A stretch of 64,000 nucleotides of DNA, taken from positions 262,674 through 326,673 of the forward strand of contig CAUYUJ010008091.1 of NCBI GenBank assembly GCA_963575745.1. The letters run 5' to 3'. This DNA comes from Prorocentrum cordatum. Lineage: Eukaryota; Sar; Dinophyceae; Prorocentrales; Prorocentraceae. A program made the translations under genes and the position numbers. This document shows, in pieces, positions 39,511-50,324 of this stretch. The notes under the pieces were generated by a model that was not told the DNA's origin, did no database searches, and worked only from the letters and a program-made list of their open reading frames with translations. The first letter of the stretch is position 1; each line of letters begins with the position of its first letter.

Positions 39511-40720
39511 GATCCCCCCTTCTGACGCTGCCCAGAGTCTCGCTGGAGGAGGAGCCACGCCTCTGTCAGGAGACCCAGTAATCGAATCCAGAAGTCTGAT
39601 CGGCGATCGAAACAGATCGGAGCCCCAAATCGAATCGAATCGGAATCGGAAGCCATCGGAGTCGAATCGAATCGAATCGGACGAATCGAACCGAGCCCTG
39701 CTCTGTGTCCCTCTTCTGGCGGGCAGCCTATGCAAGTCGCTTCGCGCTTTCGCGTGCTGTGATCGCTCTTGTTCCGAATGCTTTCTCGGACGCTACGCCT
39801 GTGAGCAGAAGGCCCGAGAGACGAACATTGGGAGGATAGAGGACCAAACGAACGCAATAAACATGGACTTGGGTCGGCATTGGACCTCCGTTCCGGCGCA
39901 CGGAGCGCGCCAGGGGCGGCGCTGGAGGCGCCGCCAGTGGAGGCTCCAGCCCCGACCCGGGAAATCGCCGCGGACCTCCGAAAGTTCATGTGAATGCATC
40001 GCTTTGCTCAATTGTGCGCTCTATCGCTCCAAGGCGCTTCGAGCCATCGTTGTGCTCGGTTTGGTCTCGAGAGTTCTGGCTGCACCCGCCCAGACACAAG
40101 TGCGGTCGCACCTCAGGCCTTCTGTGACGAATTTCGCGGCACGGTGTTGCTTAAAATCCCCTTGGAAGAACCGATTTCCCTGCTCACTGGGCAACTTGAA
40201 ACGGCATGCGGCAAGTTGGTCTCGTGACGACCCTGGCGTTGGTCTCTGACTCCGCGGAGATCATTCAACCCTAAGTGATCGCGCATTCCTGGCCGGTAGC
40301 GCGGATAGTTCTCGATGCCAGCCGACTCCAGACCACTGGCGGCGTTCAGTTTTGAACGCCCACGCCAGGGACGACGCCGCGTCGACGCGACGCGAATCTA
40401 CCGACCGCTGCAGCAATCGTTTCCTCCTCGCTCCCCGCGCTTAGACAGAGAGAGAGAGAGGCGAGCGTGTCCGGCAGCGCGGCGGAGACGAACTTCGGAC
40501 AGGCATCGATGAACGGCTCCTCGACGCAGGTCTCCTCGCTCGCCCCCCCCGTCAAGACGAGACTGGGAGAGGGACAAGTTCGGAGGGCGACAGATCGGGA
40601 TCTCTGAAGGACTGCGGGTCCAAAAACATGTATCGGACGCCCCTTGCCGAGAGGGCTCCGATACGCTCTGGAGCGATTCATCCATCCGCTGGAACTGACC
40701 GGTTCACCCCTGCTCCGCTG
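39511..40720. other. spacer without supported gene
   Basis: GAATCGAATCGG-type tandem words at 39600-39690 form a small minisatellite. A degenerate family C copy lies at 39870-39990. The rest (39990-40720) is unassigned, with a GAGAGA tract at 40447. Confidence 0.4.
39870..39990. mobile_element. degenerate foldback element, family C copy
   Basis: TTGGACCTCCGTTCCGGCGC through AATCGCCGCGGACCTCCGAAA. The right arm is well preserved, the left arm is diverged, and the GGCGGCGCTGGAGGCGCCGCC centre is itself palindromic. Confidence 0.5.
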
Positions 40721-40724
40721 AAGA

Positions 40725-40866
40725 AGAAGAGGAAGAGGTGGAGGAGAAGGACGAGGAGGAGGAGGAGGAGGAGGAGGCGGACGAGGAGGAGGAGGAGGAA
40801 GAGGAGAAGGAAGTGGAGGAAGAGGAGGAGGAGGAGGAGGAGGAGGAGGAGGAGGAGGAGGAGGAT
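40725..40866 (+). repeat. (GGA)n microsatellite
   Basis: GGA/GAA triplets with GAC and GTG interruptions, plus-strand purine. Confidence 0.95.
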
Positions 40867-41051
40867 CGAGGCTGGCTAGACGACCAGACCTTCACGTCTA
40901 CGCGTCTTCGCGTCGTCGAGCGCCGACCTGGTCGTCATCACGCCTCCACGCTGTGCACGGCTTCGCCCCTCCCCCCCTCGCTGGCCCCAGGGCCAGCGAA
41001 CGAAGATGCAATCCCGCCTTCACGTCCCCACGTCTTCGGCAAAATTGCACT

Positions 41052-41264
41052 GGAGGTTGGAGGCCTGGAAATGGGCACCAACACCAACACAGGGGGTTTG
41101 CCTTCACAGGGGGAAGGTGATCTTAGATTTCGGTGTTGGTGGTAATAATTCGACCACCTCAGAAGCCAGACTATTACCACCATCACCGAAATCGGGATCT
41201 TCTTCCTTCGGTGGAGGCACATCGCCGATATTGGTGTTGGTGTCAACCTCTAGGCCTGCGAGGA
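41052..41264. mobile_element. long-armed foldback element, family M
   Basis: Two arms of about 95 nt are inverted: GGAGGTTGGAGGCCTGG, ACCAACACCAACAC, TTTCGGTGTTGGTGGTAATA against TATTACCACCATCACCGAAA, TTGGTGTTGGTGTCAACC, TAGGCCTGCGAGG. Only about 20-25 nt separate the arms. No further copy was noticed in the window. Confidence 0.75.
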
Positions 41265-41726
41265 GGCCCCGGCAGGCGCAGCAGAAATGTAGGGACAACG
41301 CCGCGATGGAGAGCCAAAGCGATCACTCGGACTTCTGTGGGGTCTGCTCTCTGGGAGGACGAGCCCGCGGTCCGGCCTGCCCGCCCCCCTAGAGGTGGGG
41401 ACGGGTGCCGCCTCCTCGGAGTGTCACCGCACCGATCCCCATATGGAGAGGGCACGCCAGGAATAGGGGGAAAACAAACCTACCTCGCTTTTGACCACCC
41501 TCGCTTCCAAGAGATACCAAACGATGCCAAGCTACGGCCTGTACTGGTCAGGCCGCTTGACGAGGAGGCGCGTGGTATGGCTTGGTTTTGCCTGGAAGCG
41601 AAAGCGGGGTAGGTAATTCACGCTCTGAAGGAGAGCCGGCACACCCTTGGAGGCGACCGGCGGGTCTGCGCTGGATGGGGCCCGAGGAAAGCAGCCGCCG
41701 AAAGGTGGGAAAAGGTGCAAATCCGC
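41265..41726. other. spacer without supported gene
   Basis: Mixed unique sequence directly 3' of the CCCH remnant. It includes the dispersed CGCTGGATGGGGCCC and CAAAATCGGCCCCTG modules. Confidence 0.35.
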
Positions 41727-42485
41727 TCAAAATCGGCCCCTGCCGGGCTCTGACTGCAACAGGATGTCTGATGTCCTCGAAGCAGGAAAGAAGGAAAGCA
41801 CTATAGTTGAAAGAAGGCGCCGACAAGCGCATACTTGTTGAGAGGATGCAGAACATGCAATCACGTGTTGTCGCTGATGCACACGATGCACAAAATCGGC
41901 CCCTGGCGTCGAAAATGGCTCGTCTTTCGAGCCGCGCCCAGCTGTGCCGACAAAGGGGTCCAATTCTTGCTGGCTGGAGCCTGTGCGGGGCCGCCGTCCA
42001 GGGGGCTGCTTTCCAAGACCACCTGGGGATCGGTTCCGACTGGAGCTCACGCCCCTTGAATCGCCGTTCCCCGTATTCCGGGTCCCGTGTGGTGTGCGCG
42101 AGGAGGATCGTGATTTACCACGCTTGCTGCCACGGCTCTTGGATATCCCTCTCGACTGCTGGGGGCCTTACCGTGGCCCTGGCTTTATAGTAGTAAGAAC
42201 ACCCGATTTCGCTATGATTGCGACGGAGCACTTCTTTCCGCGAGTGCAATTTCCATCTTGATAGAAGGTGCATGCTTTCGTGTGCGGCTCCTGACAGCCA
42301 TGTTTGCTGCATGTGCCTTCTTTGGCAAATACGTGGCAACACTCATTTGGGTTCTCATTGGCGCCAGTTTGCCCCGCCGTAAACGCATGTTCTTCCACCT
42401 TTCGTGGCGGAAGGGTGGCCCAAAGGGCGTCCGTCATCATGGGCTGAGCAGCTTCCTCTCTGATCCAGTCTTTGCTTGCGGCCAT
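41727..42485 (-). pseudogene. CCCH zinc finger, RS-rich protein with one internal stop
   Basis: The frame starts at ATG 42485 in an ACCATGG context. About residues 48-67 contain CX8CX4CX3H (C-HVFAKEGT-C-SKHG-C-QEP-H), a CCCH-type zinc finger close to the usual C-X8-C-X5-C-X3-H. A second unit, CTFYQDGNCTRGKKC, has CX7CX5C, but the final His is missing (SVAI follows). A TAA at about 42168 interrupts the frame. The same frame then continues with an Arg/Ser-rich stretch (GISKSRGSKRGKSRSSSRTP and SSSRNRSPGG) to 41727. CCCH proteins usually bind RNA or act in RNA processing, and the RS-rich tail fits that. The stop sits in CGGTAAGG, which resembles a 5' splice site, but coding resumes at once, so a nonsense mutation is more likely. 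It could also be the zinc-finger ORF of a mobile element. Confidence 0.55.
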
Positions 42486-42854
42486 GGTGGTTTCCCTTCT
42501 GCTTCGGTTGAAACATCTCCCTCTTACAAGTAGAAACTCTCTGGCGTTCAGGAAGATTCTGAATCAATCATGAAGCCACTGGTACGGATTATTCGGGTCA
42601 TCCCGCTCCATCCGATGGTCAGTGCTTATGTCGGTCTCCAAAATTCGATGGTCTTCTACTCGCGACCGAAACATCGAATGTGATATAGAGCCATTGTGCG
42701 ATAAGCTTGCTGAGATTGGAGAGAGCGTGATCCACCGTCGCTTTCCTGCGGAAAATTCCCCCCCCTCTTCCTCCGGAACCCGGGGGACCCCCCTGCTGGA
42801 CCCCCCCCAACACTCTTCCCCCCGGCAACCCCCCCCCCTAACCCCCCCCCCCTC

Positions 42855-43050
42855 CGAAAAACCAAAGGGGGTCACTACCGGTTCGAATCCCCCCCTCCGT
42901 CTCCTCCCCCCCCCTCCAGAAAACCGAAAGGGGTCATTACCGGTTCGAACACCCCCCCCCAGAAAACCGGAGGGGATCACTACCGGTTCGAAACCCGCCC
43001 CCTCCAGAAAACCGAAGGGGGTCACTACCGGTTCGAACCCCCCCCCTCCA
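42855..43050 (+). repeat. tandem GGTCACTACCGGTTCGAA units, left arm
   Basis: Four units of roughly 45-60 bp each hold GAAAACCGAAGGGG followed by TCACTACCGGTTCGAAC and a C run. GGTTCGAATCC matches the tRNA B-box consensus in the first unit, but no A box or cloverleaf was found. Confidence 0.8.
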
Positions 43051-43074
43051 CACACTCACCGCCGGCGAACGACT

Positions 43075-43940
43075 CCCGGGTCCCCACCACCGCCCGCACC
43101 ACATCCCCCACTGCTGTCCCCAGCACCACTGTCCCACCACCACTGTCCCCACTGTTCCCACCACCGTCCCCACTGCCCCCACCACTGTCGCACTGTCCCC
43201 ACTGTCCCCACCACTGTTCTCACCACGGTCCCACTCTCCCCACTTTCCCCACGGTCCCCACCACTGTCACACTGTCCCCACTGTCCCACTGTCCCCGCCG
43301 CTGTCCCACTGAGCTGTCCCACTGTTCCAACCACTGTCCCCACTGTCACCACCAGTGTCCCCACTGTACCTCTGTCCCATTGTCCCACCACCGTCCGCGC
43401 CACCGCCCTCACCACTGTCCCCGCCACCACTGTCACCACCACTGTCCCACTGTCCCCACCACATTCCCACTGTCCCCACACCACTGTCCCCACCACCACC
43501 GACCCCACCGCTGTCCCACAGTCCCCACCACTGTCCCAAAGTCCCCACTGTCCCCACCACCGTCCCCACCAGTGCCCCCACCACTGTCGCACTGTCCCCA
43601 CTGTCCCCACCACTGTTCTCACCACGGTCCCACTCTCCCCACTTTCCCCACGGTCCCCACCACCGTCCCGCTGTCCCCACTGTCCCCACCACTCTCCCCA
43701 CTGTACTGCTGCCCCACCACCGTCCTCACCACCGCCTTCACCACTGTCCCCACCACTACTGTCCCCACCACTGTCCCACTGTCCCCACCACGGTCCCGCT
43801 GTCCCCTCACCACTGTCCCCACCACCACCGTCCCCACCACTGTCCGCACCACTGTCCCACTGTCCTGACACCACTGTCCCCACCACCACCTTCCCCACCA
43901 CTGTCCCAGTATCCCCACCACTGTCCAACTGTCCCGAGGA
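43075..43940 (+). repeat. CCCCACCACTGTCCC minisatellite
   Basis: About 865 bp of 9- to 15-bp units built from CCCCACTGT and CCACCACTGTCCC with higher-order repeats. A block around 43190-43260 (CCACTGTTCTCACCACGG-type) recurs at 43605-43670. G is nearly absent from the C-rich strand. Long Pro/His/Ser or Gly/Asp/Ser frames result from the repeat. Confidence 0.95.
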
Positions 43941-44224
43941 GCGGTAATCGTTTGCCAGCTGCGAGGGGGGGGGGAGGGGTTCGAACTGGTAATGACCCCA
44001 CCACAATTTTCGAGGGGGGGGGTCGAACCAGTAGTGACCCCCCCCACCCCTTTTCATGATGGACTGGGGGGGGGGGAGTTTGAAACGGTAAACACCCCCC
44101 ATTTTCGAGAGGGGGAGGGGGGAAGACGGGGGTTGGGAACCCCCCAAGACACCCCCCCCCCGGTTTTCCGCCAGCAGCGGTAGAACACGCTCTTTCTGAG
44201 ATTGTCATCGGTTAAAACGACTTG

Positions 44225-44600
44225 GATGAAAAAAACAAGACGCACCCATCGGCTTCAACCAGCCGATACCAATCCATAGTTACACCCGAGAAAACCCCAT
44301 CAGCGAATGACTTGAAAATTGATACCATGGATCTTGAGATCAATTGTGAGATCGATTATGAGATCGGTAGTGGAATCGATAGTGCGGACGATTGTAAGGT
44401 CGATCGTGAGACCGAGGACGAAATCGGTTCAATGAGATCAGTAGTGAGATCGATCGCGAGATCGCTCATGCGATCTCTAGTGAGATCGCTTGTGAGATTG
44501 ATAGTGAGATCGATTGTGAGATCGATGGTGAGATCGATGGTGAGATCGATCGAGAAATCGGTAATGAGATCGATGGTGAGACCAATCGATAAGAAGATCG
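44225..44600 (+). repeat. GAGATCGATNGT minisatellite (12 bp)
   Basis: From 44325 to 44590 the 12-bp word GAGATCGATNGT recurs over twenty times with point changes. Open frames in it (VRSIVRS-type or LTIDLTI-type) are by-products. A related but unarrayed stretch of ATCGACT words lies at 49250-49400. Confidence 0.85.
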
Positions 44601-44797
44601 ACCAAAAACCTCGGAACCCGGGAACCTCGCCGCCCTCCGAAATCGGTCCGGCACCCGGAACCGGGAACCCGGGAACCCGGGGCTCGGGAACCCAGCGTGC
44701 GACCAAAATCGGCAAGACACTTTCGCCAAATTCTTCAACATCCGCGATGACACCTTCAGTGCAAGCACTCATTGGGAAAAATCATACCAACACATAG

Positions 44798-45566
44798 TCA
44801 CGAAAGTATATGCCGCCCCTTGACAAGGCAATTTCGGGCGTTGACTTCCTCTTTGCGTGGATCGGCCCGTCGTTTCAGATCATCATTTCGAAGGCATTCA
44901 CTGAGGACTGACGTGAGATTTGCGCCGAGCGTGTAAAAGCCCCCGCTATGAGCAAGCTTGACATACGTATCGCCCTCACCTGCGACCTCGCGAAGCCATC
45001 TGAAAACCATTTCTGGCCTTCCCGATGCCGAGCTTAACGTGTCAGACACGTCTTCCTTCCATTCTAAGGAGCAGGGAGCGGAGGGCAGAACCGAACCCTA
45101 CATTTGAGGCGCTCTACCTCTTTGTACGTGTTTTCTTTAGTCATTCACACCTTGACGACCTCCTCTGTAGCAGACTCACGGTCGTTCGCTTCGATGAATC
45201 CACACCAGTACCAATTCTTTCGATCTTGAACAGCGGTGGGGCATCTACTGCATTACCGCAGGCCTCTTGTGACTGAGCCCAAAATTCTTGCATGACTTGT
45301 TTGTCACGTTCTGGTCTACTTTGCGTATTCTGTGGCTCTCGCCGTCGCAGTGATGGCCTCCATTCAGGGCGCGGCTGCGGTAGTCGTGGAACACTCACCC
45401 CTCCCCTTATGTCGAGGCGCCGCAGCATTGCAAGCTTCAGCTTTCCCCGCCGCAAGTGCATCAGGTCTCCCCGACGCAACAGCATCAACCTTCGCCGACG
45501 CAACAACGTCAGGTCTCCCCGACGCAGAATTAGGCAATGCCTCCACAACTGGTGGGCGAGTGTCAC
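44798..45566 (-). pseudogene. unrecognised minus-strand coding fragments
   Basis: Two fragments lie on the minus strand. 45141-45566 ends in QEFWAQSQEACGNAVDAPPL and FKIERIGTGVDSSKRTTVSL. 44798-45049 contains WLREVAGEGDTYVKLAHSGG and ANLTSVLSECLRNDDLKRRA. They read like real protein but match no family I know. A degenerate triplet-rich repeat of CCGACGCAACA words (45400-45530) spoils the first fragment. They may be upstream or downstream parts of the 46.5-48.1 kb LINE remnant. Confidence 0.35.
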
Positions 45567-45599
45567 CAGCGACTCCAGTCGGCTAATTCCCTGACCGCC

Positions 45600-46320
45600 G
45601 GTGGGGATGGGCTATCTATTGTCCACTGAATGTCCGCCCTACCGGGCTAAAGTGCCGCGTAGCTGGGGATGGCGTTCGGGCAATGCGCCATTATGTTTCT
45701 ACGATTCATATTTAAGGGGCGTCGTACAAATCAAGTGTACGACTCACTCCATTCAGTCTAGACGTGCGCCCACAGCGCTTTGTACAAAATGGCGTCCCCT
45801 CGTGATCTACGTAGTAGGTGCCCGTGTGCAGATCTCCTCACGTACCCGAGCGACTCCCCGGGCCAAATCACCGCATAGAAGGCCTTCGAGAAAAGACTCT
45901 AGCATGTGTATGATCCGTTGTCCCGAACACGACTCCTATCGTTTGCCTCATCCAGAGCAGCAGCAGCAGAGAGGGGTGTCCTCCGTCGCAATGACGACAG
46001 CAAGCAGGAAGTGGATTCACGCGTGGAAACTAGCGTTCCGGATGCGGCCCCGTTGATTACTCAATCCCGTCCGCCCTCGATGATTGATGTGGTTCGGGCC
46101 CGTCAACGTCCTCCAGATAGCGTTTGGGCCCCCAAAGTGGCGTTGCTTTCCGGAGCTTGGCCTTGCGCCGCTTTCTCTGGATGTCTCCGTACGGCTCCTT
46201 AACAATAGCATAATGATGTGGAAGTGGGTTGTCAGATCGATGGCTCTGGCTCGCACGCCAGCGGATCCAATCAACGCCCTTGCCTTGGACACCTCCCTGC
46301 ACGCCATCTTGGGCTAAATT
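45600..46320 (-). other. moderate-GC stretch with a possible coding fragment
   Basis: The minus frame at 46057-46344 reads DWIRWRASQSHRSDNPLPHH and VKEPYGDIQRKRRKAKLRKA, plausible protein of unknown kind. Otherwise no feature is supported. It may belong to the adjacent LINE remnant. Confidence 0.3.
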
Positions 46321-46323
46321 TGT

Positions 46324-46480
46324 AGATGCCATGACAATGAACACCCTAGCAATCCTATCATTGAATTAAAGACGTGTTTAAAATGTGTAAACAAATTTCG
46401 CAATCTGGAATTGTTTTGGCAACATGCTTCCTCTCCATGAATCAACTTCCACAAAGATAAATGCGCTCTCCAATCTTCAG
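46324..46480. repeat. dispersed repeat K copy 1
   Basis: GATGCCATGACAATGAACACCCT through GGCAACATGCTTCCTCTCCAT matches 51870-52060 in order (GATGCCACGACAATGGACACCCT ... GGCAACACGCTTCCGCTCCAT). Between them lies AT-rich sequence rich in GTGTTTAAA/TGTAAAC words. Confidence 0.7.
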
Positions 46481-48110
46481 CGGGCAGTGGGCCTGCCCGC
46501 CGGACCGAATGCGCGCGCTGTTTGTGCCCCAAAGGTTTTCCAGATAACAGCCTGCTTGTTGCGTTGTTGCTGTTGAATGTTCATTACTAAACAATGATAC
46601 TTGTTGACCCCCCCCAGGCGTCCTGGCGCTCTCGCCTCGGCGCCGGCTACAGTTTCATTGAAAATGAGGCTCACGCTCAAGCGGTTTAGGGGGCGCCAAA
46701 ACCAGCCCCCCGACAACAACAGCGCTCCCGCTCGAGAGCTTCAGCCAAATCTTCCAAGAGAGTATCCACGCGTTCTCGTTTCTTCTTGCGGCGAAACTTC
46801 TGAATCGCACTGCTGCGCCTGCGAATGTGGTTCTGTGTGAGCCTCCCTGCTGCTTGAATTCGGAAGCCATCGTAGCTGCCCTTCGCGAGGGCAGCAAAAG
46901 CACTTCAAGCTGGGCCATCAAAGAAGACAGCAAAGGCAATTGGGAGCACATGCGCCCCAAAAGGACCGCATGAAGCGACATCGCATTGCAGTGCGAGGTG
47001 CCGCAACTTGCCTCGAAGCTTGCTCCAGTCTCGAAGCCAGCGTTGGAAGAAGGCAGGGCTTTCAGGTCTAGCCGTGGGTGTTTTGGCAACGACGTCAGAG
47101 GCCTTCTCGAAGATGACCTTGTTGACATCGTCGAAGAAATCGTCGACGGACCTATCCGGGCAATGCCGTTGCATCGACAAGATGGGTAAGAGCGTGTCCC
47201 TCACAGATTGAACAAACTGTGCTCGGCCGTCACTTCGTAAGAGGTACCTGTCCCAGCTTATCGTGATCCCAGCTACGGTGGCGCCCGGTGTCACCATCGT
47301 AGCCCACATGCAACTGCAGTTTGGCCTTCAAGGGTCGATTGTCTCGTCGTCTGCCACTGCCCGTCTTGTATATCTGAAAGCCGTCGCCCTTCTGCAAGAG
47401 AATTCGTACAACGTCGGCTGCTTGCCGCATTGGGATAGTGGTTAACATATAATCGACCCGGGTGATCCGATCACCTCCGTTTGAATACAAGATGGGGCCG
47501 GTCGACACTTAAGTGTTCACCGCGCTCAAGGCAGCATGCCGGCACAACTGTCGCAGAAAATGTCCGTTGACGTTTTCCCGTTCTGGCTCTTCGGCTTCAG
47601 TGTGGATGTCTTCGTCGGTCGGGCGATCATGGCCCTGCGAGATGCCCACGTGGCCGTTGGCATCGATCATGATGATGGGCACGGTGAGGTTCGGCAGTTG
47701 GTTGATGAAGTCAAGAAGCTCTCTCCAGAAGACCTTTGCTTGTTCCAGGTCACGGGCATTTTGTGGCTCCACCAGGGCGTACGCAGAGATGAGAACTGCG
47801 TCGTAGAACTTCGTCTTGAAGCGTAAGGCTCCTATCCGGCCCTTCAGCGCGAAAATGAAAAATAGATGTCTGGGCGCCTGGGGTGGGAAAAACCTTCATG
47901 CACCATGACCGGCACCCCTGTATTCTTCGCACCCTGCCCCCACTGGCATACGTGGCACTTGCCTGCTGTTACCATCTCGCAGGGCGCGTCGGTCTTAATG
48001 CAGGTCCCGCTGAGGCCGACGCATGCCGCGTGTCCAAACTCCCTCGCGAAGTCGGGCAAGCGCCCTGTCTCCAACGCGGATTGGCACTTCTACTGAATGA
48101 CTTTGTGACG
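46480..48110 (-). pseudogene. degenerate LINE, endonuclease domain and beyond
   Basis: On the minus strand 47509-47840 reads GRIGALRFKTKFYDAVLISA, YALVEPQNARDLEQAKVFWR and IIMIDANGHVG, then NGHFLRQLCRHAALSAVNT and, after a TAA at 47508, STGPILYSNGGDRITRVDYM. This is the second half of an apurinic-type endonuclease: the I-x-I-D-A-N-x-H motif and the R-I/V-D-Y motif are characteristic of LINE EN domains. Upstream (47844-48074) LPDFAREFGHAACVGLSGT resembles the N-terminal strand of the same domain. Downstream 46905-47309 gives SWDRYLLRSDGRAQFVQSVR and FFQRWLRDWSKLRGKLRHLA, typical of the EN-RT linker, and ends in frameshifted sequence to 46480. At least one stop and three frameshifts mark it as dead. 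The RT itself is not seen. It is clearly different from the intact LINE at 14.9 kb. Confidence 0.65.
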
Positions 48111-48114
48111 ATGC

Positions 48115-48940
48115 GAGTTGGCGGGTGGGGCTGGTCTACTCATCGGGGCAAGCTGGCAATTGCATCAGACATCTCCGCAAATACAGCTTGGGGCGGGGAC
48201 GCTGTTCCCTTGCGCTCGGGCCCGAATACGCTTTCTCTTGAGTTTTAGTGCAAAAGCTCTCTTACGCCACAATGAGCTCAAGATGCGCGAGTGGTGTTAT
48301 TGTATGAAAGATTGGTTCGGGACCCATGCCCTTAGCGACAGGCCCACAATCCAGCTAGAAGTGCGCATTGCTGTGAGAATTCTGGTTGATCTGTCTCTGA
48401 CCAATTACGCACATGATGTCGGAAAGCGCCGGATCGTCACGAGTTGCCCGCAGTGCTTGGAGAGTGGTGCGCAGTGTTTTGCATACTTTCAGGCCGCGCT
48501 GCAGGAAAGACAGGTGCGCACCAGGAGCAGCGCTCTTTGTTGCACGTGCCTCCCGCCTCCTCGCCTCCTACCCCCCTCCCCCTGGGATCAGATGACCGGA
48601 GAGCCGAGCAATCCCTTACCGCAATGGGACTCGGCTCGCCTATGGAGGCGGACGAGTTCTTCTAGAAGTAGCCGATTATCATTCAACCGTTGCAATCGAC
48701 CGAGGAGGCAACGAGGGAGGAGCAGGCGGGAGCGCACGCGCCAGCCCTCTCCACCATTGCCCAGACTCCGCTCGGCAGCAGAAGTGCTGCGGCGGGCCTG
48801 GAGCTTTCGACCTCATCCCCCACCTCGATCCTCGGGAGGGCGGGGGAGGGAAGGCAGGAGCAGGAGCGGGGGGAGGCCCAGCAGGCCGCCGAGGGCTCCC
48901 CGAAACCCAGCGGGGCTTCCGCTCAGAGCGGACGTGCGAC
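48115..48940. other. spacer without supported gene
   Basis: Moderate GC to 48540, then purine-rich GC sequence. The region 48115-48500 may contain the eroded start of the minus-strand LINE, but no motif can be assigned. Confidence 0.35.
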
Positions 48941-49525
48941 ATGGTCCATGGGGTAAGACACGCGCAGAGGGGGGGGGGGGGGGGGGGCAGGAAGAGGAGG
49001 GCTAGCGCATCGTGGGGTTGGCGCATCACGGCCCGAGGCATGTGCGCGGACGAGGGGGCGACAAGGAACGCCTTGGAAAAAGGGGAGGGGGGCCATGAAA
49101 TCTGGGAGACTTCACGGCCCCAGCCATGCGGTTCGCACAGACACACACACACACACACACCTAATCCTTATCCGCTCTTGGACGCTCCTGGCTGCAAGTT
49201 GGACTTAAGAAACACCCGCAGGGGGTCACAATTTGACGGGTGTCTGCGGTCGACTGATCGAATGGGAGATCGACTGTAAAATCGACTTATGCCAGAGCTG
49301 ATTGTTCGTCGAATCTACGATCGACTAAAATTATTCGTATTTTCGTCGATTCGGCGAGGAAAATCTTGGCGTGAATCTACTATGCAGTCGATCTCCGATT
49401 CGAGCTGGACCCCGCGGGTGTGTCAGATGCCCCGCCGTCGATTGGAGCCGAAAGGTAGGGAACCGCACGGGGTCACAGAACACCGCCACCGTGGCCCTGG
49501 CTAGAGTATATATCCACTGGCACGC
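48941..49525. other. spacer with homopolymer and ATCGACT words
   Basis: A long G run lies at 48969-48987, an AC tract at 49140-49161, and irregular GATCGACT/CGAATC words at 49245-49400. No gene is supported. Confidence 0.45.
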
Positions 49526-49527
49526 CA

Positions 49528-49560
49528 GGGCGCATATACTCCACTGGAGTATATGCGCCC
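49528..49560. other. perfect 33-bp palindrome with TATA core
   Basis: GGGCGCATATACTCCA and TGGAGTATATGCGCCC are perfect 16-nt complements around a single C. A related word TAGAGTATATATCCACTGG precedes it at 49503. It could form a hairpin or cruciform. No gene start or end is close by, so I assign no regulatory role. Confidence 0.8.
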
Positions 49561-50324
49561 TGCGACCCCGTAATGAACATTGTCGCGGGGCACCCACGGC
49601 CAACCCAATTCGGAGCGGCCAGGGGGTCTGCGCTGGATGGGTCCCTGGACCCCTCACTGGGTCGAAACTGATCCGTTTTTTTCGGGCCGCGTCCAGCCGT
49701 GGCGACGAGGGGGCCTCCTTTCACCCCCGCTTCTGCTGGCCAGAACAATTGCTGGGCCACCTCAGCCACCCAGCCAGCTCATCCTGGGGCACCCGCGGCC
49801 AAGCCAACTGCTTCTTTCGCGTGCCTGCCACACCCTCTACACCACACGAGGGCCCGATGTGGCCCTGGCCAGGCATGGCGCACGGCGGCGGTGGTGTAGA
49901 TGCCCTTCTGCGGCTGCGGGTCCTTGAGCCTTCGAAGGAAGCGGGTCCTGGAGGACCGGGTTCCGCCAGCGCTTGGCCCCCTGGGCCGTCGACGGGCCCA
50001 GGCGGTGCCAGCACACTGCTCGGGATGAGAAAGCTAATCCTGGGGAGCACTCCGGGATCTGGGACCCGCTTCCCTCATAGGGCCAGGCCCCATCCCCCAG
50101 AGGTCTGGATCCCTTGCCGAGGGTCTGACTTTCATACCCAAACATTGTGTGACGGTCGCGGGGCCCTGCGAAGGCCTTCTAAGGCTGGCAACGGCCAAAA
50201 AGCGCCCGTCGTTTTTTTCGCGACGCGAGCATGTCTGGGCCTCTGTCATGGCGGACGCTCGCCCTCACGCCGCGGCCAGGTGCAGCAGGAAGAACTCCAG
50301 GAGCGCCCGCAGCTCCTGGGAGGG

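Larger units (their letters stand above)
42715..44200. mobile_element. composite foldback element with tandem-repeat arms
   Basis: Outer ends GAGAGAGCGTGATCCACCG (42720) and CGGTAGAACACGCTCTTTCTG (44179) are inverted, each followed inward by TGCGGAAAA or its complement. Inside lie inverted short repeats: GGGGTCACTACCGGTTCGAA-type units about four times on the left (42855-43050), and their reverse complements at least three times on the right (43980-44095). The centre is the C-rich minisatellite. The plan resembles foldback (FB-type) transposons, whose long inverted repeats are made of short tandem repeats. No coding frame is credible. Confidence 0.6.

Noticed and set aside
43075-43940. CRISPR array or a Pro/His-rich protein in the C-rich minisatellite
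   Set aside because: Repeats are 9-15 bp without unique spacers, and both strands are open only because the repeat lacks stop triplets.
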